From the NCBI GenBank assembly GCA_963703655.1, contig CAVPFA010000005.1, forward strand, positions 354,472-418,471: a stretch of DNA of 64,000 nt. Direction: 5' to 3'. Below are positions 1-9,630 of the stretch, in pieces. Source of the stretch: CAVPFA01 sp963703655 (GTDB lineage Bacteria; Actinomycetota; Acidimicrobiia; Acidimicrobiales; Bog-793). Position numbers and translations under genes: made by a program. Positions within the stretch are counted from its first letter, which is position 1; each line of letters begins with the position of its first letter. The notes beneath the pieces are model-generated. The model saw only the letters and a program-made list of their open reading frames with translations, was not told the origin of the DNA and made no database searches.

Positions 1-658
1 TCGGCAAGACGGCCGAGCGGGATCATCTCTCGCTCCGCTTGTCGGACGAGCTCCTCGGGGGTCTCGTCCAGCAGCATTCTCGTCCGCATCCCTCCGGGGC
101 ACACCGTGTTCACGAGGATCCCTCTCGACGCGCCGTACTTTGCGAACATCTTCGTCAGCACCGCGATGGCGCCCTTTGAGGCCTCGTAGATAGCCGACGT
201 CATCGTGAAGCCGCCCTCGTAAACACCGGTCGAGGTGACGTTGATGATACGACCCCAGTGACGCGATTCCATGTCCGGGATCACGGCACGGCTGAGCAAG
301 AACACTGGACGAGTGTTCGTATGGATCACGCGGTCGAAGCTCTCGGCTGTGACCTCCTCCATGGGATTTCGAGCCAGCACGGCCGCAGCATTGACGAGGA
401 TGTCGACCCGACCGAACCGACGCAGAGCGTCCGGCACGACCAGCTCGCAATCTGACCAGGTGCTGAGATCCCTTTCCACGACCTGAGGTCGTTTCCATGT
501 TGAGCCAGTCGCTCTGCGACGACGTCCAGGGCATCGCGCCGCAGATCAACGAGCACCAAGTGGTGTCCGCTTTCGGCAAGCAGTCCTGCGACTGCCCCTC
601 CGAGACCGCCGGCGGCTCCGGTAACTATCGCCACCCGTCGTTCGCTGCTCGCGGTCAC
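1..658 (-). CDS. SDR-family oxidoreductase, 3' end outside window, frame broken
   Basis: NAD(P)-dependent short-chain dehydrogenase, presumably oxidising an alcohol intermediate of the neighbouring pathway. The N-terminus has the Rossmann glycine motif (VTGAAGGLGG) followed by an acidic beta-2 end (VLVDLRR). The frame then breaks at about 478-490. The other frame continues with FGRVDILVNAAAV, INVTS and the catalytic YxxxK (IYEASKG), then NTVCPGGM, and runs off the window start. I chose the GTG at 658 because GAGGGGG lies just upstream, not the earlier ATG at 697. It is the last visible gene of the minus-strand catabolic operon, 97 bp after the LacI gene. The family call is secure; the substrate is unknown. 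The break could be a real mutation or a sequencing indel. Confidence 0.8.
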
Positions 659-754
659 GTTTCCCCCTCTTCGACCGGTCACCGGTAACGATTCCACGTG
701 GGAACCTACACGGGGAGCCCACCCCTCACAAGCAGTCCGGCGCGACTCTGGTCA

Positions 755-1807
755 TCACCGCACCAGGGGCGGCGCCGACGAAGCCCGGGCGACGTAATGA
801 GTCGAAAGGACCTCGGTCCTTAGTGGCGCATCAGGATCTCGCATCCGCTCTACCAGCAGTCTGGCTGCCGCGATCCCCATCGCTTCACCATCACGGGCGA
901 CGACGCTGACGGCAGGTTTGACCAAGCGGAGGAATTCGACTTCGTCACAGATGACTACCGACATGTCGATCCCCAGCAGCAGGGATCGTTCGTCGAGAGC
1001 ACGCAGAACTCCAGAACCCGCCTGGACTCCGTTTGCGATGAGCGCCGTCGGCCAACGCGCCCTGTCCAACAGCGTCAACGTCGTCTCGTACCCGAACTCG
1101 TGGGTATAGGTCCCGAGCTTGCTCTCATAACTACGAGCTCCGAGCCTTCCCTCCCGGCAGGCCGTCTCGAAAGCGCGCACGCGCTCGCGTGAAGCCCTGA
1201 CGTCAGGAGGGCCACCGATCAACGCCAAGCGGCGATGCCCGAGCTTGATCAAAGACTTCGCCGCGGCATGGACCCCCGTGAAGTGGTCGGACAGCACTGC
1301 GCTCGCTTCGAATCCGGCAACTTCCCTGTCGACGAGAACGACTGGCGCCGTAGTCTCATGGAGCGCCTCCAGGGTTGTGAGGTTGGTCTCGGACTGAAGC
1401 GACAGAATCAGACCGTCAACCCGCCGCTGCCTGAGCACTCGCAAGTGCTTCGCGTCCCTCGACGGATCGCCCAGGGAGTTCATCAGGAGGATCGAGTACC
1501 CGTGTGTCTCGAGCTCCTGCTCGGCGCCCTTTACAATGTCCGCAAAGAGTGGGTTGGATATGTCTCGGACGATAAACCCCACCGACGCCGTGACGCCGCG
1601 CCGAAGGCTCTGGGCAACGAAGTCCGGCTCGTAGCGGAGCTCTTCCGCAGCGCTCAGCACCCGTTCGCGCATTGCGGCGCTCACGGCGGGATGATCGTTG
1701 AACACGCGCGAGACCGAGGATGCCGCCACGCCGGCAAGCCGTGCAACCTCTCCGATTCTGGACTGGCGAGCACCGGCGCTCCGCCCCCCAGTAGCCGTCG
1801 CTCTCAC
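755..1807 (-). CDS. LacI-family transcriptional regulator
   Basis: DNA-binding sugar or metabolite sensor. From the GTG at 1807 the protein is 350 aa, normal for LacI regulators. An open frame reaches 2017, but the extra 70 residues there are low-complexity and unlike the family. The N-terminal helix-turn-helix (SRIGEVARLAGVAASSVSRV, about residues 17-36) is followed by the hinge region and a periplasmic-binding-protein fold (SVGFIVRDISNPLFADIV; DGLIL; GHRRLALIGG; VSVVARDGEAMGIAAARLL). It lies inside the minus-strand catabolic cluster, so it most likely controls that operon and perhaps the divergent Gfo/Idh gene. No operator was proven. The ligand is unknown. Confidence 0.88.
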   Translation of the reverse strand: MRATATGGRSAGARQSRIGEVARLAGVAASSVSRVFNDHPAVSAAMRERVLSAAEELRYEPDFVAQSLRRGVTASVGFIVRDISNPLFADIVKGAEQELETHGYSILLMNSLGDPSRDAKHLRVLRQRRVDGLILSLQSETNLTTLEALHETTAPVVLVDREVAGFEASAVLSDHFTGVHAAAKSLIKLGHRRLALIGGPPDVRASRERVRAFETACREGRLGARSYESKLGTYTHEFGYETTLTLLDRARWPTALIANGVQAGSGVLRALDERSLLLGIDMSVVICDEVEFLRLVKPAVSVVARDGEAMGIAAARLLVERMRDPDAPLRTEVLSTHYVARASSAPPLVR

Positions 1808-1991
1808 GTCAGTAATCCCGTAGTGCTCAGCCGTCGGACACTTCGAAGACGCCGATCCGGCTCCAACTGCCACCTCCTCCTCGGCAACAACGAGGCGCTC
1901 AAGAACGCTTCTCCTTGCTGGGACCAGAACCTCAGCCGCGACCATGTCCGTCCCGATGACGGCGGGGGAAGCTGACCGACCCGCCATCTCG

Positions 1992-3104
1992 TTACTGGTC
2001 CGCCCGATATCGGGCAATAAAGCTCTCGTCGAGCTCCCAACCGAACCCGCCCCCCTCTGGCAACGTCAGCTCGCCCCCTGCCAACCCCGGCCGGTTCGCA
2101 AGCATCTGCCAGTAGATCGGATCGCGATCCGGGTGGAACGCCTCGGCGTACGTACCGTGCGGCACCGAGGCGAGCAAGTGGCTCGAGATATGAGCTTCCT
2201 CATGGTGGCCCATGAGCACGCCGAAACTCATGGCCATGCTCGCCACCCGCCGCCACTCCGTCGGACCCCCGCCCCATGATGCATCGAAGTTCGAGACGTC
2301 GATCGACTTATCGGTCATCAGATCCCTCATACCAGCTCGGGTGATCTCGCTCTGCCCGGCGGCCACGGGCACTCCGGTCTTGACCCGGACGGCGTTCATT
2401 CCGTGCCTGTCATTTGGCCACTCGCAAGGCTCCTCGAACCAACGAAGCTTGACCACATCCCGAGTGCGCTCGACAAACTCGACTGCCTGATCCACGGTCC
2501 AGCCCTGATTCGCGTCGACGAGGAACATGAACCCCGGCCGCGCCACGGAGATCGCCCGGCTCAGGCGCTGCGCGTCCTCGTCCGGAGAGGCGCCTCCGAC
2601 CTTGAACTTCATGCCGACGAACCCTTCGTCGGAGAAGAACGCCACCTCCCGCTCCATGATCGAGGGGTCGTCGGTGTAGTAGCCACCGATCCCGATCATC
2701 GGAATCGCCGACGTGAACCCTCCCCACAGCTTGAACAGCGGTAGTCGAAGCGCCTTTCCCAGAGCATCCCAGATGGCCGAGTCGACGCAGGCTATCGCTT
2801 GCATCACCAGCCGCCGGTCACGTAGTTGATCACGCGTCAACTTCCGCATTGTCTCCCAACACCGTTCCGTGTTGGTTGCATCCATGCCGAGAACGAGAGG
2901 GACGATCTCTTTCCGTATTATTTCTACGATCGCCCCTTGTTCCTCATCCGCATCTGCATTGTAGGCCTCACCGACGATCCCGTCCTCGGTATACAATCGT
3001 GTGACGATCGTGCACCGGCGGGGCATCTTGTAGTAACTCCCCCGATAGACGGTAGTTAAGGTCACCCGGATCGGGATCGTCTGGATATCAACAATCCGGA
3101 GCAC
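1992..3104 (-). CDS. Mandelate racemase/muconate lactonizing enzyme family dehydratase
   Basis: Enolase-superfamily enzyme that abstracts the proton alpha to a carboxylate, typically dehydrating a sugar acid. From the GTG at 3104 (AGAGGAAG six bases upstream) it is 370 aa, the usual size. Visible active-site elements are the K-x-K pair at 166/168 (GMKFKVGG), metal ligands D197 (FLVDANQGW), E224/E225 (RWFEEPCEW) and E253 (AAGQSE), and the catalytic His near 300 (MGHHEEAH). This pattern fits the mandelate-racemase subgroup rather than MLE. Neighbours are an isomerase-like gene upstream and LacI downstream. The substrate cannot be read from sequence; a sugar acid is the likeliest guess. Confidence 0.88.
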   Translation of the reverse strand: MLRIVDIQTIPIRVTLTTVYRGSYYKMPRRCTIVTRLYTEDGIVGEAYNADADEEQGAIVEIIRKEIVPLVLGMDATNTERCWETMRKLTRDQLRDRRLVMQAIACVDSAIWDALGKALRLPLFKLWGGFTSAIPMIGIGGYYTDDPSIMEREVAFFSDEGFVGMKFKVGGASPDEDAQRLSRAISVARPGFMFLVDANQGWTVDQAVEFVERTRDVVKLRWFEEPCEWPNDRHGMNAVRVKTGVPVAAGQSEITRAGMRDLMTDKSIDVSNFDASWGGGPTEWRRVASMAMSFGVLMGHHEEAHISSHLLASVPHGTYAEAFHPDRDPIYWQMLANRPGLAGGELTLPEGGGFGWELDESFIARYRADQ

Positions 3105-3226
3105 TGGCCACTTCCTCTTTTGTTCTAACGAGTACGTTCCTCGTGACGAACAAAACCGGTTCCCGCATGGCGGCTGACGCTGCGGCAGATCGCTGACCCT
3201 CCAAGTCGAGCTGATCCTCGCCATCA

Positions 3227-4660
3227 TCACGCACCGGATCCACCCACCCGACTGAATCCAATTCGCAGGTATTGCGAGACTAGATGCACCTGTTCGGCCA
3301 CCCTCCCGCGGGCCAGTGCGCTGTGATGATTCGCGCCTGTCGCACTCCAGGCACGAAAGGCCTCGACCGCCTTTCCAACGTCAAACGCGAACGCGCCGTT
3401 CACGGTCCCTGCTTGTGCGAATGTTCGTCCCGTCACCTTTCCCTCAGCTGCAATCAATCGGAAGCCGGAGCTTTCGTCCGGATGTTCCGTGAACGCAATT
3501 AATGTCGCGGGACTGTGTGGCAGGGAGAAGTTGGCGCACAGCCCGGGCACCGGATCCCGCTCGAACCACTGATCAACCACCAGGCCCGGCACACCCGGGC
3601 CTTGGAACCATGCAAGATCGTGCTCACCCGTGTTCGTGATCGCGATCTCATTCGTCACGAAGTCAACAGCGTTCAACTCATGATAGAGCGCAGCGCCGGT
3701 AAGCGTCTTTGCGATCAGCATGGCGACGGCGGTCAGCACATCTCCTGCACACGTCCAGGGAATACCCCGCGAGGTCTCCCGTCCCAGGGCGAAGCACGGC
3801 GCGACGCCGACCTCAACGCCGAGCCGCACCCCCTCGGCGTGGCAGTTCATCACTCCGGCAGCGAGCCCGTTGTCCCTGTCGATCCCTTCCAGCGCCATCG
3901 CGGCGACGAGCGATCGATAGACGCTTGCGTCGTCCCCACTCGGGACGTCATACTGCTCGGCGAGACCGCAACGAAACGTTTCGAACTCACCGGCGCGCTT
4001 GGCGAACTGCCTCGCGACCTCCGCCGTAGGCACTTCAACCACTTGCAGGCCGAGCGCTTGTGACAGCTGGCCCAGATCACAGGTGACACAGTCGTACCCC
4101 TCTGGAGCACTGCCGACGACACCTACTCGGGCTCTACGAACCGCCGAAGCGCAGTACCCAGCAAGAATGGCCGAGCTGATCTCGCGGCACACCTCAGGAT
4201 CTGTCGCGCTGCCGATGACCGCCGCAAACGGCACGCCACGTCGATGGAGAACGTTCGAGAGCTGACTGAGTCCAACAGTGCAACCGTCCGTCGTGACGTC
4301 GGACGGACTGAACGAGCTCGCTAGCCTTCCGGATCTCGTGGAGAGCGCCCACACGATCACGGGTACCGACGGAATCTGGGCAAGGGCGGCCCATGTATAT
4401 CCCGGTGCGACCGCCATGGCCTGGATGATCAGCACTACGTCCGGATCAGCCACCGCCAGTCTTTGCCCTGCATTCGTTCCCGAGTCGAAGGAGTCACAGG
4501 TCTCGAGCGCGACGACCTCCGAGCCCGAGATCCCAACCTGCAGTGAACGCTCCGCGACCTCCAGCATTTTGGCTGGGGTGATCTCCGATGCCATTTCCCA
4601 GAAGCTCCAGTACGGTACGAGTACCGCGACCCGAGGTCGCTTCTCCGGCGCAGCCGTCAT
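3227..4660 (-). CDS. L-fucose/L-arabinose isomerase-like protein
   Basis: A 477-aa protein with the overall layout of the fucose/arabinose isomerase fold: an N-terminal Rossmann-like segment (RVAVLVPYWSFWEMA), a middle domain with VVLIIQAMAVAP and VPVIVWA, and a C-terminal half carrying MNCHAEGVRLG, GVAPCFALG and NEIAITNTGEHD. These resemble the metal-binding C-terminal domain of fucose isomerases, where a Glu, an Asp and a His bind Mn. Family membership is inferred from layout and length, and the exact ligands were not verified. The start ATG overlaps the stop of the upstream alcohol dehydrogenase by 4 bp, so the two are translationally coupled. It would interconvert an aldose and a ketose, or act on a related polyol or sugar acid. 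Confidence 0.65.
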   Translation of the reverse strand: MTAAPEKRPRVAVLVPYWSFWEMASEITPAKMLEVAERSLQVGISGSEVVALETCDSFDSGTNAGQRLAVADPDVVLIIQAMAVAPGYTWAALAQIPSVPVIVWALSTRSGRLASSFSPSDVTTDGCTVGLSQLSNVLHRRGVPFAAVIGSATDPEVCREISSAILAGYCASAVRRARVGVVGSAPEGYDCVTCDLGQLSQALGLQVVEVPTAEVARQFAKRAGEFETFRCGLAEQYDVPSGDDASVYRSLVAAMALEGIDRDNGLAAGVMNCHAEGVRLGVEVGVAPCFALGRETSRGIPWTCAGDVLTAVAMLIAKTLTGAALYHELNAVDFVTNEIAITNTGEHDLAWFQGPGVPGLVVDQWFERDPVPGLCANFSLPHSPATLIAFTEHPDESSGFRLIAAEGKVTGRTFAQAGTVNGAFAFDVGKAVEAFRAWSATGANHHSALARGRVAEQVHLVSQYLRIGFSRVGGSGA

Positions 4661-5694
4661 GGGACTAGGACGCTCCGCAGGACTTTGCCGTCTCGTAGAT
4701 CCTCGAGCGCCGCGTTCGCTTCAGCGAGAGGTCTTACCGAGCTCAGGTGTCGGGACAGATCGAGATGGCCGCTGCAATACAATGCGACAGCGTCCTCAAT
4801 GTCCGCCGGTATGAAGCCTCGTGATCCCATCAGGCTCAGCTCGCTCCATATAACCGGCATCGGAGCGATGGCGAAGGAATCTGACGTGGACCCTAAGAAG
4901 ACGACCCGGCCGCCAGGCCCGGCGACTTCGAGGGCGAGCCGGTAGGCAGCCACGGAGCCGGCGCACTGCAGCACAACATCCGCGCCGGTCCCGCCGAGGG
5001 CTTCTCGGACAGACTTCCCGGCATCCTGGTCGACGATGACCGAGATCGTGGCGCCAAGCTGCGCGGCAAGTTCGAGCTTGCCCTCTGAGCGGCTCATCGC
5101 GATGACAGGAACGGCGCCGAATGCCTTGGCGAATTGCACCGCCATCAAGCCGATACCGCCGATCCCGATCACGACTACCGATTCGGCTGGGCGGAGGCAG
5201 GCCACTCTCTTCAAGGCATGCAGTGGGGTCGCCCCCGCATCTGTGAGCACGGCAAGCGCGGTCGGGGCGATGGCCGACGGGGGTCGAACCAACGCCGCCG
5301 CCGGTCGAACCACGTACTCCGCGAATGCACCACCGATATCGACTCCCATCCGAATTGCCTGCGGGCTGCGATTCGGAACGCCGTCTCGCGCCCACGGGTC
5401 GCCAGGGGGGGTGGACAGGTAGTACGCGGCCAGCAGTTCGCCCATGCGAACATCTTCGACACCAGGGCCGATCTCGTCGACGTACCCTGCTGCTTCGTGT
5501 CCTGGGACGACGGGTAGCTTGCTGCGCCCGAAACCTCCCTCTTGCAAAAACAGGTCCGACCCGCAGACACCGCAGGCGGCCACGCGAAGACGTACCTCAC
5601 CGAACCCCGGGCGCGGAATTTGCACTTCCTCTTGCCTCAACGGCTCATTGACGCCCGGCAAGACCTGGGCAAGCATCGAGCGCGACTCAGTCAA
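4657..5694 (-). CDS. Zinc-type medium-chain alcohol dehydrogenase
   Basis: NAD(P)-dependent polyol/alcohol dehydrogenase of 345 aa. Catalytic-zinc ligands are visible as CGVCGSD (C44) and the PGHEAAG motif (H66, E67). The nucleotide-binding glycine stretch is VVIGIGGIGLMAVQFAK, with a later QCAGS and GGRVVFLGS. The structural-zinc lobe, normally four closely spaced Cys near residue 100, is absent: the stretch YYLSTPPGDPWARDG contains none. It overlaps the SDR upstream by 8 bp and the isomerase-like gene downstream by 4 bp, placing it in the middle of a tightly packed operon. It probably oxidises a hydroxyl of the same substrate as the SDRs. Confidence 0.87.
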   Translation of the reverse strand: MTESRSMLAQVLPGVNEPLRQEEVQIPRPGFGEVRLRVAACGVCGSDLFLQEGGFGRSKLPVVPGHEAAGYVDEIGPGVEDVRMGELLAAYYLSTPPGDPWARDGVPNRSPQAIRMGVDIGGAFAEYVVRPAAALVRPPSAIAPTALAVLTDAGATPLHALKRVACLRPAESVVVIGIGGIGLMAVQFAKAFGAVPVIAMSRSEGKLELAAQLGATISVIVDQDAGKSVREALGGTGADVVLQCAGSVAAYRLALEVAGPGGRVVFLGSTSDSFAIAPMPVIWSELSLMGSRGFIPADIEDAVALYCSGHLDLSRHLSSVRPLAEANAALEDLRDGKVLRSVLVP

Positions 5695-6415
5695 TGAAGA
5701 AGCCTCCGTTGATGTCGATTACTTCGCCCGTGATGTAGGACGAGTGCGAAGACGCAAGGAACGCGACGAGCGCGGCAATGTCGTCTGGCTCGCCGACACG
5801 TCCGACCGGCACCCGCGACGACAGCGACGCGATGTCTTTCATCATGTCCGTCCTGATCAACGCCGGAGCCAGGGAATTCGCAGTGACTCCGTCAGCGGCG
5901 AATTGAGAGGCGGCCGACTTAATCATCGCCATCAATCCCGCCTTGGACGCGGCGTAATCCGCGCACGGCACGCTGCCTCCGGTGATTCCGGCGGACGAAC
6001 CGATTGCCACGACGCGTCCGAACCCGTTGCGTCTCATGCCGGCGATCGCGCGCCGGAGACAGAGAAACGCGCCGTCGAGATTCACCGCCATCGTTCGCCT
6101 CCAGGCTTCGAGCGTCGTGTCCTCGAGACTCCGGACCTGAAACACCCCGGCGTTGAGAACCAGGATCTCGATCGCGCCGCCGAGGCTGTCCTCCGACCAC
6201 TGGAATGCGGCCTCGACGCTCTCCTCGTTTGTGACGTCCAGCTGGACATTGTGAAGATTCTCTATCGACGGAAGATCAATGTCACCCGCGACGACCACTG
6301 CGCCGAGGTCTCGCAATACTTCAGCGACCCGACGGCCGATGCCACGACCGGCGCCGGTCACGAGCGCACGTCTCTCTCGGATACCTTCCAGACGCATCGT
6401 GGCCGCATCCGTCAT
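5687..6415 (-). CDS. SDR-family oxidoreductase (classical)
   Basis: Complete 242-aa classical short-chain dehydrogenase. TGAGRGIG lies at residues 20-27, the adenine-site Asp in LDVTNEESV, NAGV at the end of beta-4, the catalytic Ser in AIGSSAG, and the catalytic YxxxK in CADYAASKAG. It ends with GEVIDINGGFFID, the typical C-terminal DGG-like segment. It is one of three SDRs in the first 15 kb. It is 39 bp downstream of the unknown Cys-rich gene and overlaps the alcohol dehydrogenase. The specific substrate is unknown. Confidence 0.9.
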   Translation of the reverse strand: MTDAATMRLEGIRERRALVTGAGRGIGRRVAEVLRDLGAVVVAGDIDLPSIENLHNVQLDVTNEESVEAAFQWSEDSLGGAIEILVLNAGVFQVRSLEDTTLEAWRRTMAVNLDGAFLCLRRAIAGMRRNGFGRVVAIGSSAGITGGSVPCADYAASKAGLMAMIKSAASQFAADGVTANSLAPALIRTDMMKDIASLSSRVPVGRVGEPDDIAALVAFLASSHSSYITGEVIDINGGFFID

Positions 6416-6454
6416 CGGTCAACCGTCCCGCCGCACGACTCTCGCTCGAGCAAG

Positions 6455-7588
6455 CTACCCCGTCGACTCGAGATCGGCCGGCTTCTCTCGTCCGACCGCC
6501 CGGTAGTACCGCTCAGGGACCTTGGTGGGATCCTTGTAGATGTGCCACGTGCACTTCGCGTGTGTCTGAGCTGGATACGTTGGTGGCTCCACGACTCGCA
6601 CCGGGTACCCGAACGCCTCGATCGGCTTCTGCTGCATCACGACACGACAATTGCTGCAGTAGTAGCAGACGCCCTTCAGATTCCAGGCGAAATCATGCTC
6701 CTCCTCGGTGACTCCCCAGTTGTACGGCGCCTCCATCCTTGACGGAGTACCTTCCACCTCGTCGTCGCCGCGGAGAACATGACCCCCGCTGCCACAGGGG
6801 TCGAACCTGAGCGTGTACCTCTCGTCATCTTCTTCGAACTCGTACTCACCGATACGGCCCGGCCCCACCATGTGACCCCGCATCGCCTCCATCGCCACGT
6901 AAACGTTCGTCCAGATCGACTCGCTCCATGCATACTCGCGAATATCGAACTTGGCGTACCGTCCGGTAAAGAGATCACCGATGATGGAGTCCCACATCTC
7001 GCTGAGCGTGCCTTCCCCGAACCGGCTCACGATCTCGTTCATCAGGCCATAGATGTGATCGACGTCGCGGTCATGAGACTGTCTCCATGAGGCGACCATC
7101 ACCTCGAGCTTCTTCTCTGCCCCCTCGCGGTCGCCGGCCCCGCATGCAAGGACAAACTCCCGGAGAAGCTGTTGCAGCTCTGACCAGCGCTCACGTGCAT
7201 TGAATGAATTCCCGCCCGGAAGTGTGAGAAGGCTCAGAATCCTCTCGTTGGCCGAGATCAGCTCTTCCTCGGACACCCCACGGGCTCGCAGGAAGTCGAC
7301 GAGTGCCGGAATCCAGTTGCGGTAGATCCCGTAGACCACATCCGCTTCATCGAGGAAGAAGTCTGCAAATGTGGCAGCATCGACATAAGACTCCGCTTCC
7401 AGAGCCGATCGGATCTTGCTTACGGTCGAGACCTGCTGATCCGTCCAGTCTCCGGTTCGTACCCGGCGACCGAGCACACTCGAGAACGCCAAAGGCGCGT
7501 CACCCTCGGGCGCTTGACCCACAGCGGCTTTCATCAGAATACGCGCCAAAAGCTCTTCCGACCGGCCACTCGCATCCTTCATCGACAT
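6455..7588 (-). CDS. Unknown 377-aa protein with C-terminal Cys/His cluster
   Basis: I do not recognise a named family. From the ATG at 7588 (GACAGGGG directly upstream) it has about 377 aa; the open frame to 7696 is probably not translated. The N-terminal half is helical and acidic, with no membrane segment. The C-terminal third carries FDPCGSGGHVL, then CYYCSNCRVVMQQ and AKCTWHIYK. These Cys and His residues could form a zinc site, or bind a thiol or heme. It sits between the solute-binding protein and an SDR in the operon, which suggests a catalytic or substrate-handling role in the same pathway. This is inference only. Confidence 0.6.
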   Translation of the reverse strand: MSMKDASGRSEELLARILMKAAVGQAPEGDAPLAFSSVLGRRVRTGDWTDQQVSTVSKIRSALEAESYVDAATFADFFLDEADVVYGIYRNWIPALVDFLRARGVSEEELISANERILSLLTLPGGNSFNARERWSELQQLLREFVLACGAGDREGAEKKLEVMVASWRQSHDRDVDHIYGLMNEIVSRFGEGTLSEMWDSIIGDLFTGRYAKFDIREYAWSESIWTNVYVAMEAMRGHMVGPGRIGEYEFEEDDERYTLRFDPCGSGGHVLRGDDEVEGTPSRMEAPYNWGVTEEEHDFAWNLKGVCYYCSNCRVVMQQKPIEAFGYPVRVVEPPTYPAQTHAKCTWHIYKDPTKVPERYYRAVGREKPADLESTG

Positions 7589-7625
7589 CCCCTGTCCAGA
7601 GGAACCAGCCCCTAACAGGTCGCCC

Positions 7626-9219
7626 TCAGGACACCGAGACGACCTTGAAGTTGAAGTTGTCAAAGGAGTTGCCGGTCTTGCTCGCAAGCGCGCCACGCAC
7701 GCTCGGCGCCACTACATCGATGAGCGGCGCGAAGAAGGGGATGATCAGCCCACCATCGTTATAGTCGATCTGCTGCATCTCGTGAATCAGCTCCGTCCTC
7801 TTCCCGAAGTCGAGCATTTTGATCGCCTCATAGTAGAGGGCGTCATAGTTTGGATCGTGGAAATGCGTCTCGTTGACGGTCCCCGTGCTGAGCGTCTCCA
7901 GACTTGCCCTGGAGAGGTACCAATAGTAGAACCATTCGTCCACGGCGAACGTCCACTTCTGATAGTTCGGTCCATATAATACGGTCGGGGTCACGACCTG
8001 GAGTTGGACATTGATCCCGGCCGGTTGCGCCTGCTGTTTGAAGATCTCACACATCTCGTTGGTGCCTTGAGCGATCTCAGCAGTCGTGAGATTCACGGTG
8101 AGACCGTGGTGCCCCGCGGCTTTAAGCAGGGACTTGGCTTGATCAAGATCCTGGTGACGCTGGGGAATCGAATGGTCGTACGAGGGATCCCAGTTCGAGA
8201 AGATATCGTTGCCGATCAGGCCCGTATCTCCGTAGAGCAACTTCAGCATCTGCGGCCGGTCAATCGATAGCCGTAACGCCTGCCGGACTCGCCGATCGTT
8301 GAATGGAGCCCTGTCGACGCGCATCGTGATCGGCTCATCGTTTGTCCCCGGAGAGATCACAACGCGGTTACCCGCTGATTTGACTGCCTTGATCGCCGAG
8401 TACGGGATCAATCCGATCATGTTGGCCGCGCCCGACAGCAGAGCATTGACCTGCGGGGTGGAGTCAGGGTAGTCGTCGATGACCAATTCGTCTGCGTATG
8501 GCAATCCACTCTGCCAATAGTTTTCGTTACGAACGAAAGTGCTTTGCACTCCAGGAGTGAAACTCTTGTACTTAAAGGGCCCCGTCCCGACGGGATTCTT
8601 CGGGTTATAGCCGACGGGAATGATCTTGTTATAGGCCGCTGACATGAACTGGTTCAAGACGGCAAATCGCTGCTTGCAGGGGATGCGGACGGTGTAGCGA
8701 TCCAGCTTCTTCACATTCGGCAGCGTCGATAAGCGCGAGCTGCTGAGCCACGAAGCTCTGCGTCTTGAACAGTCGTTTGAACGTGTAGAGGACGTCGTCA
8801 GCTGTCAGCTCCTTCCCGTTGTGCCATTCGACTCCGTGCCGGAGCCGCGCCGTCCAGACGGTCGCGTCAGCGTTCGACGTGAACTCGGTTGCGAGACTGT
8901 TCTCGTCGAGATCATCGGCATTCAGAACGATAAGCTGGTCGTAGAGCTGGGGGGCCCGGGCGAAGTCCAAGTTGGTGTTTAAGTTCTGGGCATCCAATGT
9001 GTCCGTAGCCGACCCGCCAATGAGCCCTACCGTCAACTTGCCCCCTCGCTTGGGCTTTGCCGACGGGGCGGTCCCCGTGGTCGAGATCGTCGGAGCACGC
9101 GAAGAACCGCGGACCGAGGGTACTGCGCCGGCACCCAGTGCGAGCGCACCGGCGCCTGCGCCCTTCAGCCAACTCCTTCGCGTGATTGGCCTATCGAAGA
9201 CGGAGTCACTGGAGTCCAC
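7626..9219 (-). CDS. ABC transporter solute-binding protein, family 5 (DppA/OppA-like), frame broken
   Basis: Extracytoplasmic substrate receptor of about 530 aa. The N-terminus has a twin-arginine signal (RRSWLKGAGAGALALGAG) followed by GGKLTVGLIGG, typical of family-5 binding proteins. The core motifs ATVWTARLRHGVEWHNGKELTADDVLYTFKRL and NPVGTGPFKYKSF are diagnostic. The first frame (8629-9219) and the second (7626-8714) join at about 8712-8725, giving one complete protein. No permease or ATPase genes are adjacent in the window, so it is an orphan receptor or its partners lie elsewhere. As the first gene of the minus-strand operon it implies import of the pathway substrate. The break may be a sequencing indel. 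Confidence 0.85.
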
Positions 9220-9630
9220 GAGATTCCCCCCTCTTTCTTGCGTCCAGTCTCTTGCGTCCAGCCGAAGTGCGGCGGACTGACCTTCGGTGCCGGCAACTCA
9301 TCGGCATAGCGCGCCTCGTCGGCTAGTCACCCATTGCCGATTGCCGAGCCTCAGGGATTGCCTGGTCGGCCCAGCATTGCCTACACGTCAGCTATCCACC
9401 GTCGCTGGAATCCATTCCAAGCATCCAACCACGCTGAGTCGCGGGTGTCAAGCAGTTGGCGCCCCACCCTTCCGATGGAGCAGTTAAGGAGGCGCGCTGC
9501 CACTCGCTCCCGTGGCACGAAGCTCCTTGACAGGTTAGGTGGCGATAATTAGCTTGACGCCTGGGCGTTGAGGAGTCAGGCCGCTCGCACTGACCGGAAC
9601 GATTTTGCAGCGTCACTAAGGGAGTGTTCA
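9220..9630. other. Divergent intergenic region
   Basis: 411 bp between the minus-strand catabolic operon and the plus-strand Gfo/Idh gene. No gene is seen. It must hold the promoters for both directions. Visible elements are a TTGACA at 9527 with a weak TAGCTT 17 bp downstream on the plus strand, and a small inverted repeat TGCCAC-N8-GTGGCA at 9498-9517 just upstream. Two CTTGCGTCCAG copies occur at about 9236 and 9250 near the binding-protein start. Confidence 0.5.
9498..9555 (+). promoter_or_regulatory. Candidate promoter and operator of the Gfo/Idh-P450 operon
   Basis: TTGACA at 9527-9532 is a perfect -35 hexamer. At 17 bp spacing the -10 is the weak TAGCTT at 9550. The inverted repeat TGCCAC-N8-GTGGCA (9498-9503 and 9512-9517) lies directly upstream and could be a regulator site. 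This is weak, position-based evidence. Confidence 0.3.

Noticed and set aside
1300..1320. TTCGAATCC resembling a tRNA T-loop
   Set aside because: It lies inside the LacI coding sequence on the wrong background and has no acceptor or anticodon arm around it, so it is not the missing tRNA-Ser half.
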